Part shown: positions 1-9,600 of the stretch, in pieces
Position numbering within the stretch: the stretch's first letter is position 1
Layout: every line of letters begins with the position of its first letter
NCBI GenBank assembly: GCA_018435605.1
Contig: JAHDNF010000002.1
Coordinates: forward strand, 574,538-638,537
Reading direction: 5' to 3'
Source of the DNA: a bacterium
Lineage (GTDB): Bacteria > Auribacterota > Auribacteria > Auribacterales > Auribacteraceae
Length of the DNA stretch: 64,000 nucleotides
Notes under the pieces: generated by a model
Told to the model about the DNA's origin: nothing
Seen by the model: the letters and a program-made list of their open reading frames with translations, nothing else
Database searches by the model: none
Translations under genes and position numbers: made by a program

Positions 1-2
1 AA

Positions 3-836
3 ATGCGCTGGAACGACCGGATGGAAGAGGCGATTTTATCGTATCTAAAAAGCCGATGGGACGGCTCGCGTGACTGGATATGGTTTCATGAAAAACCCTC
101 GAACGACGTAACCCGGTTTGCCATGCAAATGGGCATTGATTTTTCCAAACCGTGTGTCGGATTGCTGACAAACGTAATGTGGGACGCTCAAATACACTAC
201 CCTGCCCGCGCTTTTCCGGATATGCTCGCGTGGTTGATATACACCATCGAATATTTTCGTTCCCGCCCCGAATTACAGTTGATTATCAGGGTGCATCCGG
301 CGGAAATATGGGGGAAACAGCCGTCGCGTCAAAAAGTAACGGACGAATTGAAAAAACATGTGCAAAACATTCCGCCTAACGTATTTGTCATTCCGCCTGA
401 AGCCCGAATAAGCACCTATGCCGTAATGATGCAATGCAATACGGTCATTATTTACGGGACAAAAACCGGCGTGGAACTGGCCAGCTACGGCATCCCTGTA
501 GTAGTAGCCGGAGAAGCATGGATACGTAACAAGGGATTGTCTATTGACGCTACGTCAGAGCCGACTTACAGATCAATCCTAGACACCATTCCGCTTAAAA
601 ATCGACTTGACAGCAAGATGTTGCGCGAAGCCAGAAAATATGCATTCCATTTTTTTTTCCGCCGGATGATACCCTTATCGTATATGAAACCGGTCAAAGG
701 CTGGCCTTTATATTCCATGGAAATAGAATCGCTGAGTAAAATTTTGCAGGGAAACGATACCGCAGTAGATATCATCTGCAACGGCATACTAAACGGCTAC
801 GATTTTGTATATCCAAAGGAACTGGAGTTCCGATAG
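3..836 (+). CDS. Capsule polysaccharide biosynthesis-type glycosyltransferase, 5' end cut by window
   Basis: The visible 277 residues look like the C-terminal, GT-B-like half of capsule polysaccharide biosynthesis/export proteins. The typical landmarks are a LTNVMWDA block near residue 55, an IRVHPAE block near residue 95, and YGTKTGVELASYGIPVVVAG near residues 150-170, which resembles a nucleotide-sugar site. Such proteins act in the cytoplasm, transferring or priming sugars for surface polysaccharide. The ATG at position 3 is internal to the expected family length, so the true start probably lies upstream of the window. The gene is followed by a convergent sensor kinase gene 60 bases away. 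The exact acceptor and donor cannot be read from the sequence. Confidence 0.7.
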   Translation: MRWNDRMEEAILSYLKSRWDGSRDWIWFHEKPSNDVTRFAMQMGIDFSKPCVGLLTNVMWDAQIHYPARAFPDMLAWLIYTIEYFRSRPELQLIIRVHPAEIWGKQPSRQKVTDELKKHVQNIPPNVFVIPPEARISTYAVMMQCNTVIIYGTKTGVELASYGIPVVVAGEAWIRNKGLSIDATSEPTYRSILDTIPLKNRLDSKMLREARKYAFHFFFRRMIPLSYMKPVKGWPLYSMEIESLSKILQGNDTAVDIICNGILNGYDFVYPKELEFR

Positions 837-895
837 AAACGGATAAATCTTAGAACCTTAACACTTCCATAAAACCAGCTAGTTCCATTTTTAGA

Positions 896-2752
896 TCATT
901 CGGATGGAGATGCTAAGGGCAGGCTGAAATAGAATACAGCCCCTTTACCCACAGAAGAATCTATCCATATGTGGCCGTGCCAGTCGTCGACAATCCTTTT
1001 CACAAAACTAAGGCCGGCGCCGGTTCCTTCGTACTCGTCGGGCAGATGAAGGCGTTTGAACATCTCAAAAATTTTATCATGGAATTGCGGGTCTATGCCG
1101 ATACCGTTATCTTTTACAAAAAAGGTATGGGAGTTTTGTTCTTTGATATATCCCAATTCAACTTTTGGTTGAGCAAGGTTATCTTTGGAAGAAAACTTTA
1201 TGGCGTTGGCTATCAGGTTGCTGAACACGATTTTAAGTTTAACTCTGTCCGCATATATTTCGGGCAGATTGCCTCTAACGACAAAATGCACGTTATTATT
1301 CTTTATTTTAATTTCCATGTCATCGCGTATGGAATTTACGATATCGCCGATATTCACTAATTCAATTGTATTTACCTGTCTGGACACCCTTGACAGCATT
1401 ACAAGGTCTTCTATTAATCTGTTGAGCCGGTCGGAACTTTTTTTGATTTTATCGATGTACATGTTTCCTTCTTCGTCGATATTTCCTGTGTATTTCATGC
1501 TAAATATTTCCACGAATCCAGAGATTGTAGTAAGGGGATTGCGCAAGTCGTGCCCGATCAAATGAATAAGATTATCGAGTTCTTTGTTTAGCGCCGCCAA
1601 TTCCTGATTTTCCGATTGAGTGCGGCGGTTGATCCGTTCAAGTTCGGATTTTTTTATTTCCAGCGTATCGACCATGGCATTAAACGAGCGAGCTAGGTCG
1701 CCTATCTCATCCTGAGTTTCGATAGCGACTCTCTGCGATAAATCGCCGGCATCGATTTTCTTTGAGACTGTATGCAATTTTAAAATAGGCCGCGTAATCG
1801 AGTGAGAGAATATTATGGCAAGTACAATGATGATCATCGACATAAGTATAGTTGTTATTAGTGTAAGTAACCGGACTGTTCTGACCGGCTGTAAAACTTC
1901 CTCGATGTCTATTTTAACCACAAGCCCCCAGTTGACTATAGGAATATAGCGGGTTGCCATGATGACAGGAGTATTTTGTTTCGATTCGACCAATTTATAT
2001 TGTACAAAGTCGTACAGCAATTCTTTTTTAAACTCTTCCCGATCAAGTATTACCTGTACGTCGTCTTTGTCGAAAAAAAGAATACTTCCCTTTCCTTTTG
2101 TCCGTGACGGGGCAATAAAAAAATAAGCTCCTTTTCCATCGTGAACTGCAAGAAGAGTTTCTCCTGTTTTTCCGAGACCCGTGTAATCTTTTATGGTAGA
2201 TATAATTCTGACAGGATCGATGGTAACCAACAATACGCCAAGCACGGACTCATCCTGTTCGATGGGAACGCCGATGGTTATTTCGAACTGATTGTCATGT
2301 GTTATAGAAGTCATGAGGGTGCATGAAACCATAGATGCACCTATAAAACCGATATCCTCATACGGTTGGTCGATCAAATCGTTTCCTGTCGAAGCAACTA
2401 CATTTCCGGACGGAAGAACTATACTCAGTTCGGTGAAGGTAGCCGAAGGTGTTTTTGCGCTTTCCAGAATTTCCATCAATGTTTGCCGGTAATCTTCCAA
2501 AGGCGTGTCTTGATATGAGGCAAGAAACTCAATAAGAAATTTTCTGTGGGCAATCAATTGCACCTGTTCGATCATCTGCTCTATAGTGCCTTGAATGCGC
2601 TCTTCTTTTATGGACGCGACATACTCCAAATGATCTTCGAAAGTAGCTTCCTGAGCCCGCTTAAATACCATATAGCTTATAAGTATAGATATCTCAGCGG
2701 GTACCAATGAGGCAAGCAAAATAATTATAGCTACTCGAGTTCTGATCTTCAT
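896..2752 (-). CDS. Membrane sensor histidine kinase (extracytoplasmic sensor, HAMP, HisKA, HATPase)
   Basis: The protein starts with a membrane segment (about residues 5-28), followed by a roughly 260-residue extracytoplasmic region that looks like a double-Cache sensor (weak motifs). A second membrane segment lies near residues 295-318, then HAMP (SITRPI...), a short coiled coil, and the HisKA box LIGHDLRNPL with the phospho-acceptor His near residue 401. The ATPase domain shows N-box NLIANAIKFS, DNGIGID, F-box and GTGAGL. The start is placed at 2752 rather than 2776 because AAAAGGTG precedes that ATG. No response regulator lies beside it, so the output partner is elsewhere (orphan kinase). 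The HDLR-type His box is shared with the second kinase at 48.3 kb. Confidence 0.93.
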   Translation of the reverse strand: MKIRTRVAIIILLASLVPAEISILISYMVFKRAQEATFEDHLEYVASIKEERIQGTIEQMIEQVQLIAHRKFLIEFLASYQDTPLEDYRQTLMEILESAKTPSATFTELSIVLPSGNVVASTGNDLIDQPYEDIGFIGASMVSCTLMTSITHDNQFEITIGVPIEQDESVLGVLLVTIDPVRIISTIKDYTGLGKTGETLLAVHDGKGAYFFIAPSRTKGKGSILFFDKDDVQVILDREEFKKELLYDFVQYKLVESKQNTPVIMATRYIPIVNWGLVVKIDIEEVLQPVRTVRLLTLITTILMSMIIIVLAIIFSHSITRPILKLHTVSKKIDAGDLSQRVAIETQDEIGDLARSFNAMVDTLEIKKSELERINRRTQSENQELAALNKELDNLIHLIGHDLRNPLTTISGFVEIFSMKYTGNIDEEGNMYIDKIKKSSDRLNRLIEDLVMLSRVSRQVNTIELVNIGDIVNSIRDDMEIKIKNNNVHFVVRGNLPEIYADRVKLKIVFSNLIANAIKFSSKDNLAQPKVELGYIKEQNSHTFFVKDNGIGIDPQFHDKIFEMFKRLHLPDEYEGTGAGLSFVKRIVDDWHGHIWIDSSVGKGAVFYFSLPLASPSE

Positions 2753-2890
2753 AACGCACCTTTTTAAAAAGTACATTTCGTATTCCTACGTCAAAATCAA
2801 TAGTAATTCCTGTTGAGAGAACTTGCAATACTATTTTATTCTTTTTATCATAACTAAGCTGGATTAAAAACCTGCCTCTTTTTTGCGACT

Positions 2891-2920
2891 ATATCTTGAT
2901 TTATAATATCTTGATTTATT
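2891..2920. repeat. 15-bp tandem direct repeat upstream of lemA
   Basis: The unit ATATCTTGATTTATA is followed immediately by ATATCTTGATTTATT, 14 of 15 positions identical. It lies in the AT-rich 228-base gap between the divergent kinase and the LemA gene, about 60 bases before the LemA start. It could be a regulator binding site or a slippage product; the sequence does not distinguish these. Confidence 0.6.
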
Positions 2921-2980
2921 GACGCCTGTATGGCAATATTTCGCCGTAACGCATAACATATACAAACAGGAGGGAATATC

Positions 2981-3538
2981 ATGACGGCTGGTATTATCAT
3001 CATCGCAGTAATATTGCTTATGGTTGTTTTCATGTACAACAGCCTGATCGGTAAGAAAAATCAGGTTGAAAACTCATTTGCCGGCATCGACGTGATGCTT
3101 AAAAAACGGTACGACCTGATACCCAATCTTGTTTCGGCTGTAAAGACATACATGAAACACGAAAAAGACGTATTGACGGAAATAACCGAGTTGCGCTCAA
3201 AGGCGATGCAGTCCAATTTATCTGACGACGAAAAGATTCAGTTGGACAACAAAATATCGCGCGCTATCGGAGGGATTATGGTAGCCGTCGAGAATTATCC
3301 TCAATTAAAGGCAAATGAGAATTTTATGCATTTGCAGGCTTCGTTAAATGAAATAGAAGAACAAATATCCGCGTCGCGCCGAGCGTATAACGCCGCTGTA
3401 ACCGATTACAACAACGCTATTGAAATGATACCCACCAGCATACTGGCAGGTATGATGGGATACCGCCGCAAAGAACTTTTTGAAGTTACCGAAGCGGAAC
3501 GTAAAAACGTTGATGTAAACACCCTGTTCAATAACTGA
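2981..3538 (+). CDS. lemA: LemA family membrane-anchored protein
   Basis: A single N-terminal membrane segment (about residues 3-20) is followed by the LemA signature: YNSLIGKKNQVENSFAGIDV, then LKKRYDLIPNLVSAVK, and later EEQISASRRAYNAAVTDYN. The C-terminal region is helical. The length of 185 residues is normal for the family. AGGAGGGA stands 6 bases before the ATG. LemA proteins are small N-out membrane proteins of unclear function, often paired with DUF3137 or TPM-domain proteins. Here a DUF3137 gene follows 11 bases downstream, so the two are very likely co-transcribed and act together at the membrane. Confidence 0.95.
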   Translation: MTAGIIIIAVILLMVVFMYNSLIGKKNQVENSFAGIDVMLKKRYDLIPNLVSAVKTYMKHEKDVLTEITELRSKAMQSNLSDDEKIQLDNKISRAIGGIMVAVENYPQLKANENFMHLQASLNEIEEQISASRRAYNAAVTDYNNAIEMIPTSILAGMMGYRRKELFEVTEAERKNVDVNTLFNN

Positions 3539-3549
3539 TAAGATTTTTT

Positions 3550-4494
3550 GTGAAAACGCCGGAAGAATTCAGGGAATTTTATGACAGAGAATTACTGCCG
3601 GATATAGCCGAGCTGGAAAATCAGCGCAAATCGGTTTTGTCGCGTATTCCGTTGATTATTGTTCCTTTGGCTTTAGCGACTGCCTGCGCGCTTCTTATTA
3701 TTCCCGGTGACGGCAAATTTTTTGCGCTGTTTGCCGGTATCGCAGTAATGGCGATTGCCTTTGCAGTCCTGACAAAAAAATTTGTGAACGATTTTAAGGA
3801 ACGGGTTATCGGAAAAATTGTTCTGTTTTTCGATAAAGGATTCAAATACCGCAAGGAAGACCGCATACCCCTTTCATATTTCAACGAAAGCAATATTTTT
3901 CTCAAACGCCCAGATGAGTATTCCGGCGAAGACCGCATAACCGGTATTCTGGGCGTCACGCAGATCGATTTTTCGGAACTAAAAGCTCAAACCGTTACAA
4001 AAGACAGCAAAGGACGCAAACACTATCACACGTTTTTCAAGGGATTATTCTTTATCGCGGATTTCAACAAGGATTTTCACAGTTCAACCTATGTTCTGCC
4101 GGATACCGCGGAAAAATTGTTCGGTGGGCTGGGATCGTTTATGCAAAAACGAAATATTTCACGACCCGAACTGGTCAAACTGGAAGACCCGGAATTTGAA
4201 AAACTGTTTGTTGTGTACAGCGGCGACCAAATAGAGGCAAGGTATATTTTATCGACCAGCCTGATGAGCAGGATCGTCGAATACCGCAAAAAAACCGGCA
4301 GGAAAATATCGATATCATTTAAAAATTCGAAAATGTTCGTGGCTATTCCATACAATAAAAATATACTGGAACCGAATATTTTTAAAACACTGCTCGATTT
4401 CGACACGATTCAGACATATTTCGACGACCTTAACATGGTGATGAGCATAGTCGACGACCTCAACCTCAACACCAGAATATGGAGCAAACGATAA
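3550..4494 (+). CDS. DUF3137 domain membrane protein
   Basis: This 314-residue protein begins at a GTG codon 11 bases after the LemA stop. Two hydrophobic stretches at about residues 34-50 and 57-75 form a membrane hairpin near the N terminus. The long cytoplasmic part contains the DUF3137 pattern (FKGLFFIADFNKDFHSSTYVLPD, LEDPEFEKLFVVYSGDQIEARYILS). DUF3137 has no established biochemical role; its recurrent neighbour is LemA, as here. The gene is followed by a convergent flavin reductase gene after 16 bases. Confidence 0.9.
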   Translation: MKTPEEFREFYDRELLPDIAELENQRKSVLSRIPLIIVPLALATACALLIIPGDGKFFALFAGIAVMAIAFAVLTKKFVNDFKERVIGKIVLFFDKGFKYRKEDRIPLSYFNESNIFLKRPDEYSGEDRITGILGVTQIDFSELKAQTVTKDSKGRKHYHTFFKGLFFIADFNKDFHSSTYVLPDTAEKLFGGLGSFMQKRNISRPELVKLEDPEFEKLFVVYSGDQIEARYILSTSLMSRIVEYRKKTGRKISISFKNSKMFVAIPYNKNILEPNIFKTLLDFDTIQTYFDDLNMVMSIVDDLNLNTRIWSKR

Positions 4495-4510
4495 ACCCGC
4501 TTCGCCGTGA

Positions 4511-5086
4511 TTAAAGCATCTTACCTATCTCGAACGCTTTTCCTAGTACCTGTCCGATTCCGTAATAATTCATATTTTCAGGCGAAAACAAGATCGGATC
4601 GACTTTTTCCGTATCAGGCACATCGCCTTTGATAAGCATTTCTTCGTCGACCTTTACATCCATGATTTCGCCAATGAACTGTGTATGAAGTCCCAATTCG
4701 ACCGTATGGGTCAACACGCATTCGACCGCTACAGGAAACTCCTTGATGTAAGGGGCGTCTACCAGATCGCTTTTTACCGCAGTCAATCCTGTTTTCGCAA
4801 ATTTATCCGTATCTTTACCCGATGCTATGCCGAAATAATCGGCTTCCTTTATATATTTGGAAGAAGGTATGTTTAGGGTAAACGCCTTTCTGGACACAAT
4901 ATTATGGTACGAATATGTGGCTTTGCGCAAAGATACAGCCATCGACGCGGGGCTAGAAGAACAAATTCCTCCCCAGCAAGCATTCATGGCGTTGGGTTTA
5001 CCGTTTTCGTCGTATGTGCAAACGATCATAACGACAGTAGGAAATACCACTGTTTTCATTGTTTTACTTCCCAGCGATTTTTTCAT
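4511..5086 (-). CDS. Flavin reductase family protein (flavoredoxin-like)
   Basis: The 191-residue length and order of motifs fit the FMN-binding split-barrel flavin reductase family: PTVVMIVCTYDENGKPNAMNACW near residues 17-40, VSLRKATYSYHNI, then FTLNIPS and DYFGIASGKDTDKF. Members bind FMN and act as flavoredoxins or NAD(P)H:FMN oxidoreductases in the cytoplasm. An AAAGGA Shine-Dalgarno precedes the ATG. The gene is monocistronic here, so the redox partner is not indicated. Cys residues near positions 38 and 42 are conserved in several flavoredoxin-like members, but no catalytic role is claimed. Confidence 0.9.
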   Translation of the reverse strand: MKKSLGSKTMKTVVFPTVVMIVCTYDENGKPNAMNACWGGICSSSPASMAVSLRKATYSYHNIVSRKAFTLNIPSSKYIKEADYFGIASGKDTDKFAKTGLTAVKSDLVDAPYIKEFPVAVECVLTHTVELGLHTQFIGEIMDVKVDEEMLIKGDVPDTEKVDPILFSPENMNYYGIGQVLGKAFEIGKML

Positions 5087-5197
5087 GGAGGTATCCTTTT
5101 TTATTTGTGGATTTTTAAAACCTTATCCATCATTTTCATACTGCTGTATTATGCAGTCAAGTAATTTCGCGGGATAAAACATTATCGGAAGGATTTT

Positions 5198-6052
5198 TTA
5201 TCTTTTCCATATCTTTTTAAGTAGCGCGGAAAGCAGTAAAATTAACGTTGAAGGTTCCGGGACAACCGATTCCGGATCGGGCGGTTCAGGCGGCTCTTCC
5301 TCGCGGTAAATTTCCCATGTAGGTGCGGACGACCCTGTACCGAAAGTTCCCGTATTATTTTTTCCTGAGGAATCACCAACAGTAGTTCCGGCGCCCTCGT
5401 CGAAAGACCATTCCGCTTGCAAACCCGCTCTTGAAACCGTGCTTTTAACACCTGCCACCCCGTCATTATATGATTGCAGGACTTCCGCCGCGGATAATGC
5501 CCGATTATAAAATCGAAATTCGTCTATAACGCCGTCAAGAGTATTATTTCCCAGTCCTCTGTCAGCGTTTCTGCCGATGTATACGGCTCCGTTGGAATCG
5601 GCTATATTGCTTATTGTCCTTGTTGCGGTAACGTTAAGTACCCCGTCAATATACATTTTAACGGTATTATTGCTGTATGTAACGGCAAAATGATACCATG
5701 TTCCCACATTTATGGCAGTTACTGTATTAACTGTTGTCAAAGGATCCCATCTATACGAAAAATTAAATAGCTTGCCGTACCCGTCGAAAGCAACCTGTTT
5801 ATCTTCATAACCTGATTTCCATTTATTAAAAATAAATCCGCCGGATAATGTGTCCGCTTTGTACCAGAATTCATAGGTATACGTGGTTCCCAAAACAAAA
5901 GAAGCGGAATCAGGGAAACGCACATAATCCATGTATCCGTCCAACCTTAGCGCGTTTCCGCATATTGTGTTGCGTGAAACAGGGGATGCGCAAACAGGAC
6001 TGACAAAAATTGCCAAAAGAACCGATAAAATATATTTTTCTATACCTTTCAA
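5198..6052 (-). CDS. Secreted LamG-domain protein with PEP-CTERM sorting tail
   Basis: The likely start is a TTG at 6052, because AAGGAGA lies 5 bases before it; starting there gives a clean signal peptide (KGIEKYILSVLLAIFVSPVCA). The upstream ATG at 6070 would put the Shine-Dalgarno inside the gene. A LamG/concanavalin-like jellyroll follows (YTYEFWYKAD, WYHFAVTYSNNTVKMYIDG, IDEFRFYNRALSAAEV). The C terminus is a classic PEP-CTERM: VVPEPSTLI, a short hydrophobic helix, then KKIWKR. Such tails are processed by an exosortase, which is not encoded in this window. The protein is expected at the cell surface or in exopolysaccharide, probably binding glycans. Confidence 0.9.
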   Translation of the reverse strand: MKGIEKYILSVLLAIFVSPVCASPVSRNTICGNALRLDGYMDYVRFPDSASFVLGTTYTYEFWYKADTLSGGFIFNKWKSGYEDKQVAFDGYGKLFNFSYRWDPLTTVNTVTAINVGTWYHFAVTYSNNTVKMYIDGVLNVTATRTISNIADSNGAVYIGRNADRGLGNNTLDGVIDEFRFYNRALSAAEVLQSYNDGVAGVKSTVSRAGLQAEWSFDEGAGTTVGDSSGKNNTGTFGTGSSAPTWEIYREEEPPEPPDPESVVPEPSTLILLLSALLKKIWKR

Positions 6053-6279
6053 AGGACTTCTCCTTAACATCAAACAATAATATATATACCATGTAAAATG
6101 TTAAAAAACAAATCTTTCATTAATTTTTGAACTAAATTTTCCATAAGTTACAAATTACGATTATGATAAAACAACAAACTGACATTTCGGATTTGTATCC
6201 AGCTGGCATCACAAAAACATTATTTTACGATTCATTTGAGGTTGTTAAATTAATTTTTCTTAATTTTTTCACTCTATGC

Positions 6280-6308
6280 TTGCCAATGATATCCGTTTAT
6301 GATACTAT
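6280..6308 (+). promoter_or_regulatory. Candidate sigma-70-type promoter for tRNA-Arg
   Basis: TTGCCA, a 17-base spacer and TACTAT lie 32 bases upstream of the mature tRNA 5' end, in an AT-rich gap with no protein gene (6053-6686 holds only this promoter, the tRNA and the next promoter). Found by eye; not tested. Confidence 0.55.
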
Positions 6309-6340
6309 ACCGCTGTTTTTTATATATAATCCGTACCAAC

Positions 6341-6414
6341 GCGCCCATAGCTCAACTGGATAGAGTGACGGCCTACGAAGCCGTAGGTTGCAGGTTCAAT
6401 TCCTGCTGGGCGCG
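6341..6414 (+). tRNA. tRNA-Arg (anticodon ACG)
   Basis: A complete 74-nt cloverleaf can be drawn: acceptor GCGCCCA/TGGGCGC, D stem GCTC/GAGT, anticodon stem ACGGC/GCCGT with loop CTACGAA (anticodon ACG, read as ICG, codons CGU/CGC/CGA), and T stem GCAGG/CCTGC with loop TTCAATT. CCA is not encoded. A T-rich run starts right after the gene and may end transcription. Confidence 0.97.
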
Positions 6415-6615
6415 TTTTTCTTTTAAATTGCTTAACTTCCTCGTATTTCCTAATAACCGATGAATTTTTCAGAATTCCACAATAAATGGTGTCTAAGAAG
6501 ATTTACACTGTATTCGTCTTTGCGTATCTAATCACATGAACCGCTACGATAAAACGAAACTATTACTTCGAGAAACAGTTCCTATCAAGACCGGATAAAA
6601 TATTGATGCGAAGTA

Positions 6616-6644
6616 TAGACAATCGGCTCGGAGTATGGTAGAAT
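6616..6644 (+). promoter_or_regulatory. Candidate promoter for the 1020-aa secreted protein
   Basis: TAGACA, a 17-base spacer and TAGAAT lie 42 bases upstream of the ATG at 6687; an overlapping TATAAT is at 6644-6649. AAAAGGA precedes the start codon. Found by eye. Confidence 0.5.
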
Positions 6645-6686
6645 ATAATCGGTTAAAGTTGATATATATAGTAAAAGGATTCTTAT

Positions 6687-9600
6687 ATGACATCAAATTT
6701 TACAGACAAAATACTTTGTGCATTATTACTGATGTTTTCTTTGTTTAGCGCCTGCGAGACCACATACGCAACCAATCGAGCACTTTGGGTATGGAGCATG
6801 AGCACCGATATTCTGCTAGATAAATCCGGAGGTGACAGAGCTGATTTTTTCAGTTTTCTGGCCGCGCCTCACGGCGACACTGCGGCAAAGATAGACATCG
6901 TATATATGTCTTTCCATGACAATGACGTACAGCTTTACCCCGATATGGTTGCAAAATTTATCGCCGACGCGCACAGCAGAGGAATAGAGGTTCATTTTTT
7001 GACCGGAGATAAACATTGGGCTCTTACGGAATACCATCAAGAAGCCATAGACGTACTGGAACTCGTGCTCAATTACAACGCATCGGTAAATTCGCCGGAA
7101 GAACGGTTCGACGCTATACAATTCGATATAGAACCTTATACCCTTACCCAATGGGAAGAACAGCATAACGCTATATGGACTCAATACATGGTACTTCTAA
7201 ATACAATGCAAAATATGGTAAATACCCATAACACAACTTACAGCGATTCCATACTTAACGGAGTAGCCATCCCGCGCTGGTTTGACAACGGGTTTGTAGA
7301 CAGCGCAAGCGGCAAATATTATAATGAATTACTTCAGGATATCGTCGATTACATAGCTATTATGAACTACTCTGCCGCGCCATGGGCTGTAGGCGACGCC
7401 GCCGGAGAAATCGCTTACGCAGACAGTATCGGTAAACACGGCAGTGTTTATGTAGGCTACGAAACTCTTTCCATCGATTGGCCTGAAGATATATGGCTTA
7501 CCGATTCTCATAAGGATACTATGTATAACCACCGCCAGTCATTTTGGGTTTACGGCGTCGAATATCTGGAAACACGCTGTGCCGATGTGGAAACAATGTA
7601 CTCTGCCAATCCGTCTTACGGAGGGCTTGCGATTCATTATTACGAAGATATCCGCAACGGAAAATTTTCTTACAGAATGCTTGGGTTCAAAAACAACAAC
7701 CACGCGCCCGTAGCGTTTTTAGACTCTCCAAACGGAGGAGAGCAATGGCATTACTCGGTTGCGCATAATATGTCGTATCGTGTATACGATCAGGACAACG
7801 ACACTGTGTATGTCACCATATCAGCGAGCCTTAACGGCGGCTCTTCATGGATACCGCTTGTTTCAAATCAGGAATTTACAGGTACCGAAAATACAGCCCC
7901 AAAAGTTTTTTATTGGGATATGACATCCACATGGGATTACGACACTGTTTTTCCGGATTCTTCCGAAACAGCGGTTTGCCAACTGCGCATAACTGTCGTA
8001 GATTCCGGCGGGTTGTCCACAGTCGACCGGTCGGATTACTCATTCATAATAACAAAGGAAAATCCCAATATACAACCGCCGGTATCAACAGGCGTTTTAC
8101 CGTCGGTTATATATCCCGCGTATCCGGTTGACGGTTTTTTCATAACATGGGAAGGCTGTTTTAACGCGCCTTCCGGCGGTTCGCTTGTATACTATTATTC
8201 GTTATATGATCAAACCCAGCCGGAAAAAGCGCTTCTCAGCCGGTCTGAGTACGGATATCTGCCGGTTCGCCAGTCCGGTTTGACAACGGTAACTGTATGG
8301 GCGGCTACTGAAGGCGGTGTTTCTCAACCCGTCACCCTTACGGTTATGGTTTACCCCGACATGGACGGAGACGGCGTTGCCGACCCGATAGACCCCGACC
8401 GCGACGGAGACGGAATCAGCGATACCGATGAACGGACGGCTTTGACCGGCGGTTCCGATCCTTCGAGCTACCCTCACTCGGCAAGAGTAGGGATTTACCA
8501 GATGGACAACACCTACGCCAACCATCTCCCAAACAAGCCTATATTGAACAGAACCCCCTCAGCGGACAAAACCTTTCAGCCCGGCAGGTTCGGTTATACT
8601 AACGATATGTGCGTTAAGCTGACTACCCCTGTTTCTTCATCAAGCAACCGCATAAGCGTTTCTTACGATATAACTCCCCAATCCACAACCGCCCTTACTG
8701 TGGAAATGTGGGTCAAACCCGATCCCGCGTCGACTTACTCTTTCATACCGTTGGTTTTTGAAGGCGATGTGGACAAAGGGTTTTCTCTTTTCCTGCGCGA
8801 CCATACCGAATACGTTACTCTCAGATACTATTACACAGGATCGTCCGGCAAAACAGGATACTTTGTGCCGCTGTTTTACCCCAACACATCGCTGTTCGAC
8901 GGGCAATGGCATCATATTGCCTTCACTTTCAACGGGATAGACAATACGCTCGCTCTATATATCGACGGAGAGCGGGTCGCGTATACTAAAAACGCAAACC
9001 TAGTCCCGTTCAGCACAACAAGGAAACTGCGGTTTTTTGACGCCACAAGCGTATACGACAAAACAGGCACATATTACCAGAATTTATCCAGCGATAATAC
9101 CGCCCAGTTTTACGCGCTCCCCTATCTTAACACAACATCATCTCAGTACCTCGGCTCCTTTGACGATATACGGGTTACGCGCGCTGTAGTGCCGCGCGAT
9201 AAACTTGGATATTTCGTTCATTCTAAACAAGCCGGTATCGATTCCGATAACGATTCCCTCTCCGATCTGGATGAACTGCTGGTGTATTTTACAAATCCGT
9301 ATGGAACAGATTCGGATAACGATGGGCTCGGCGACGCCCATGAACTCACAGTTACCAACACCGACCCTGCGAGAAACGATACCGACGAAGATTCACAGCG
9401 CGACGGATACGAACTGAACGCCGGATCCGACCCTCGCGACCGAACGTCGTTTTATCTGGCGTCCTCGTATATAGGGATATCTCCCGATCAGACTGGTATT
9501 GTAGTCATGTGGGAAGGAGGAAATAACCTCGATTATACCATATACTGGCGCTCCGGCCATGACGGCGACTGGAACGCAGTGTGCGCAGAGGCTCTGGCGT

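Noticed and set aside
6163-6363. 66-aa + strand ORF before and into the tRNA
   Set aside because: It overlaps the tRNA-Arg gene and its promoter, has no Shine-Dalgarno and no recognisable protein features.
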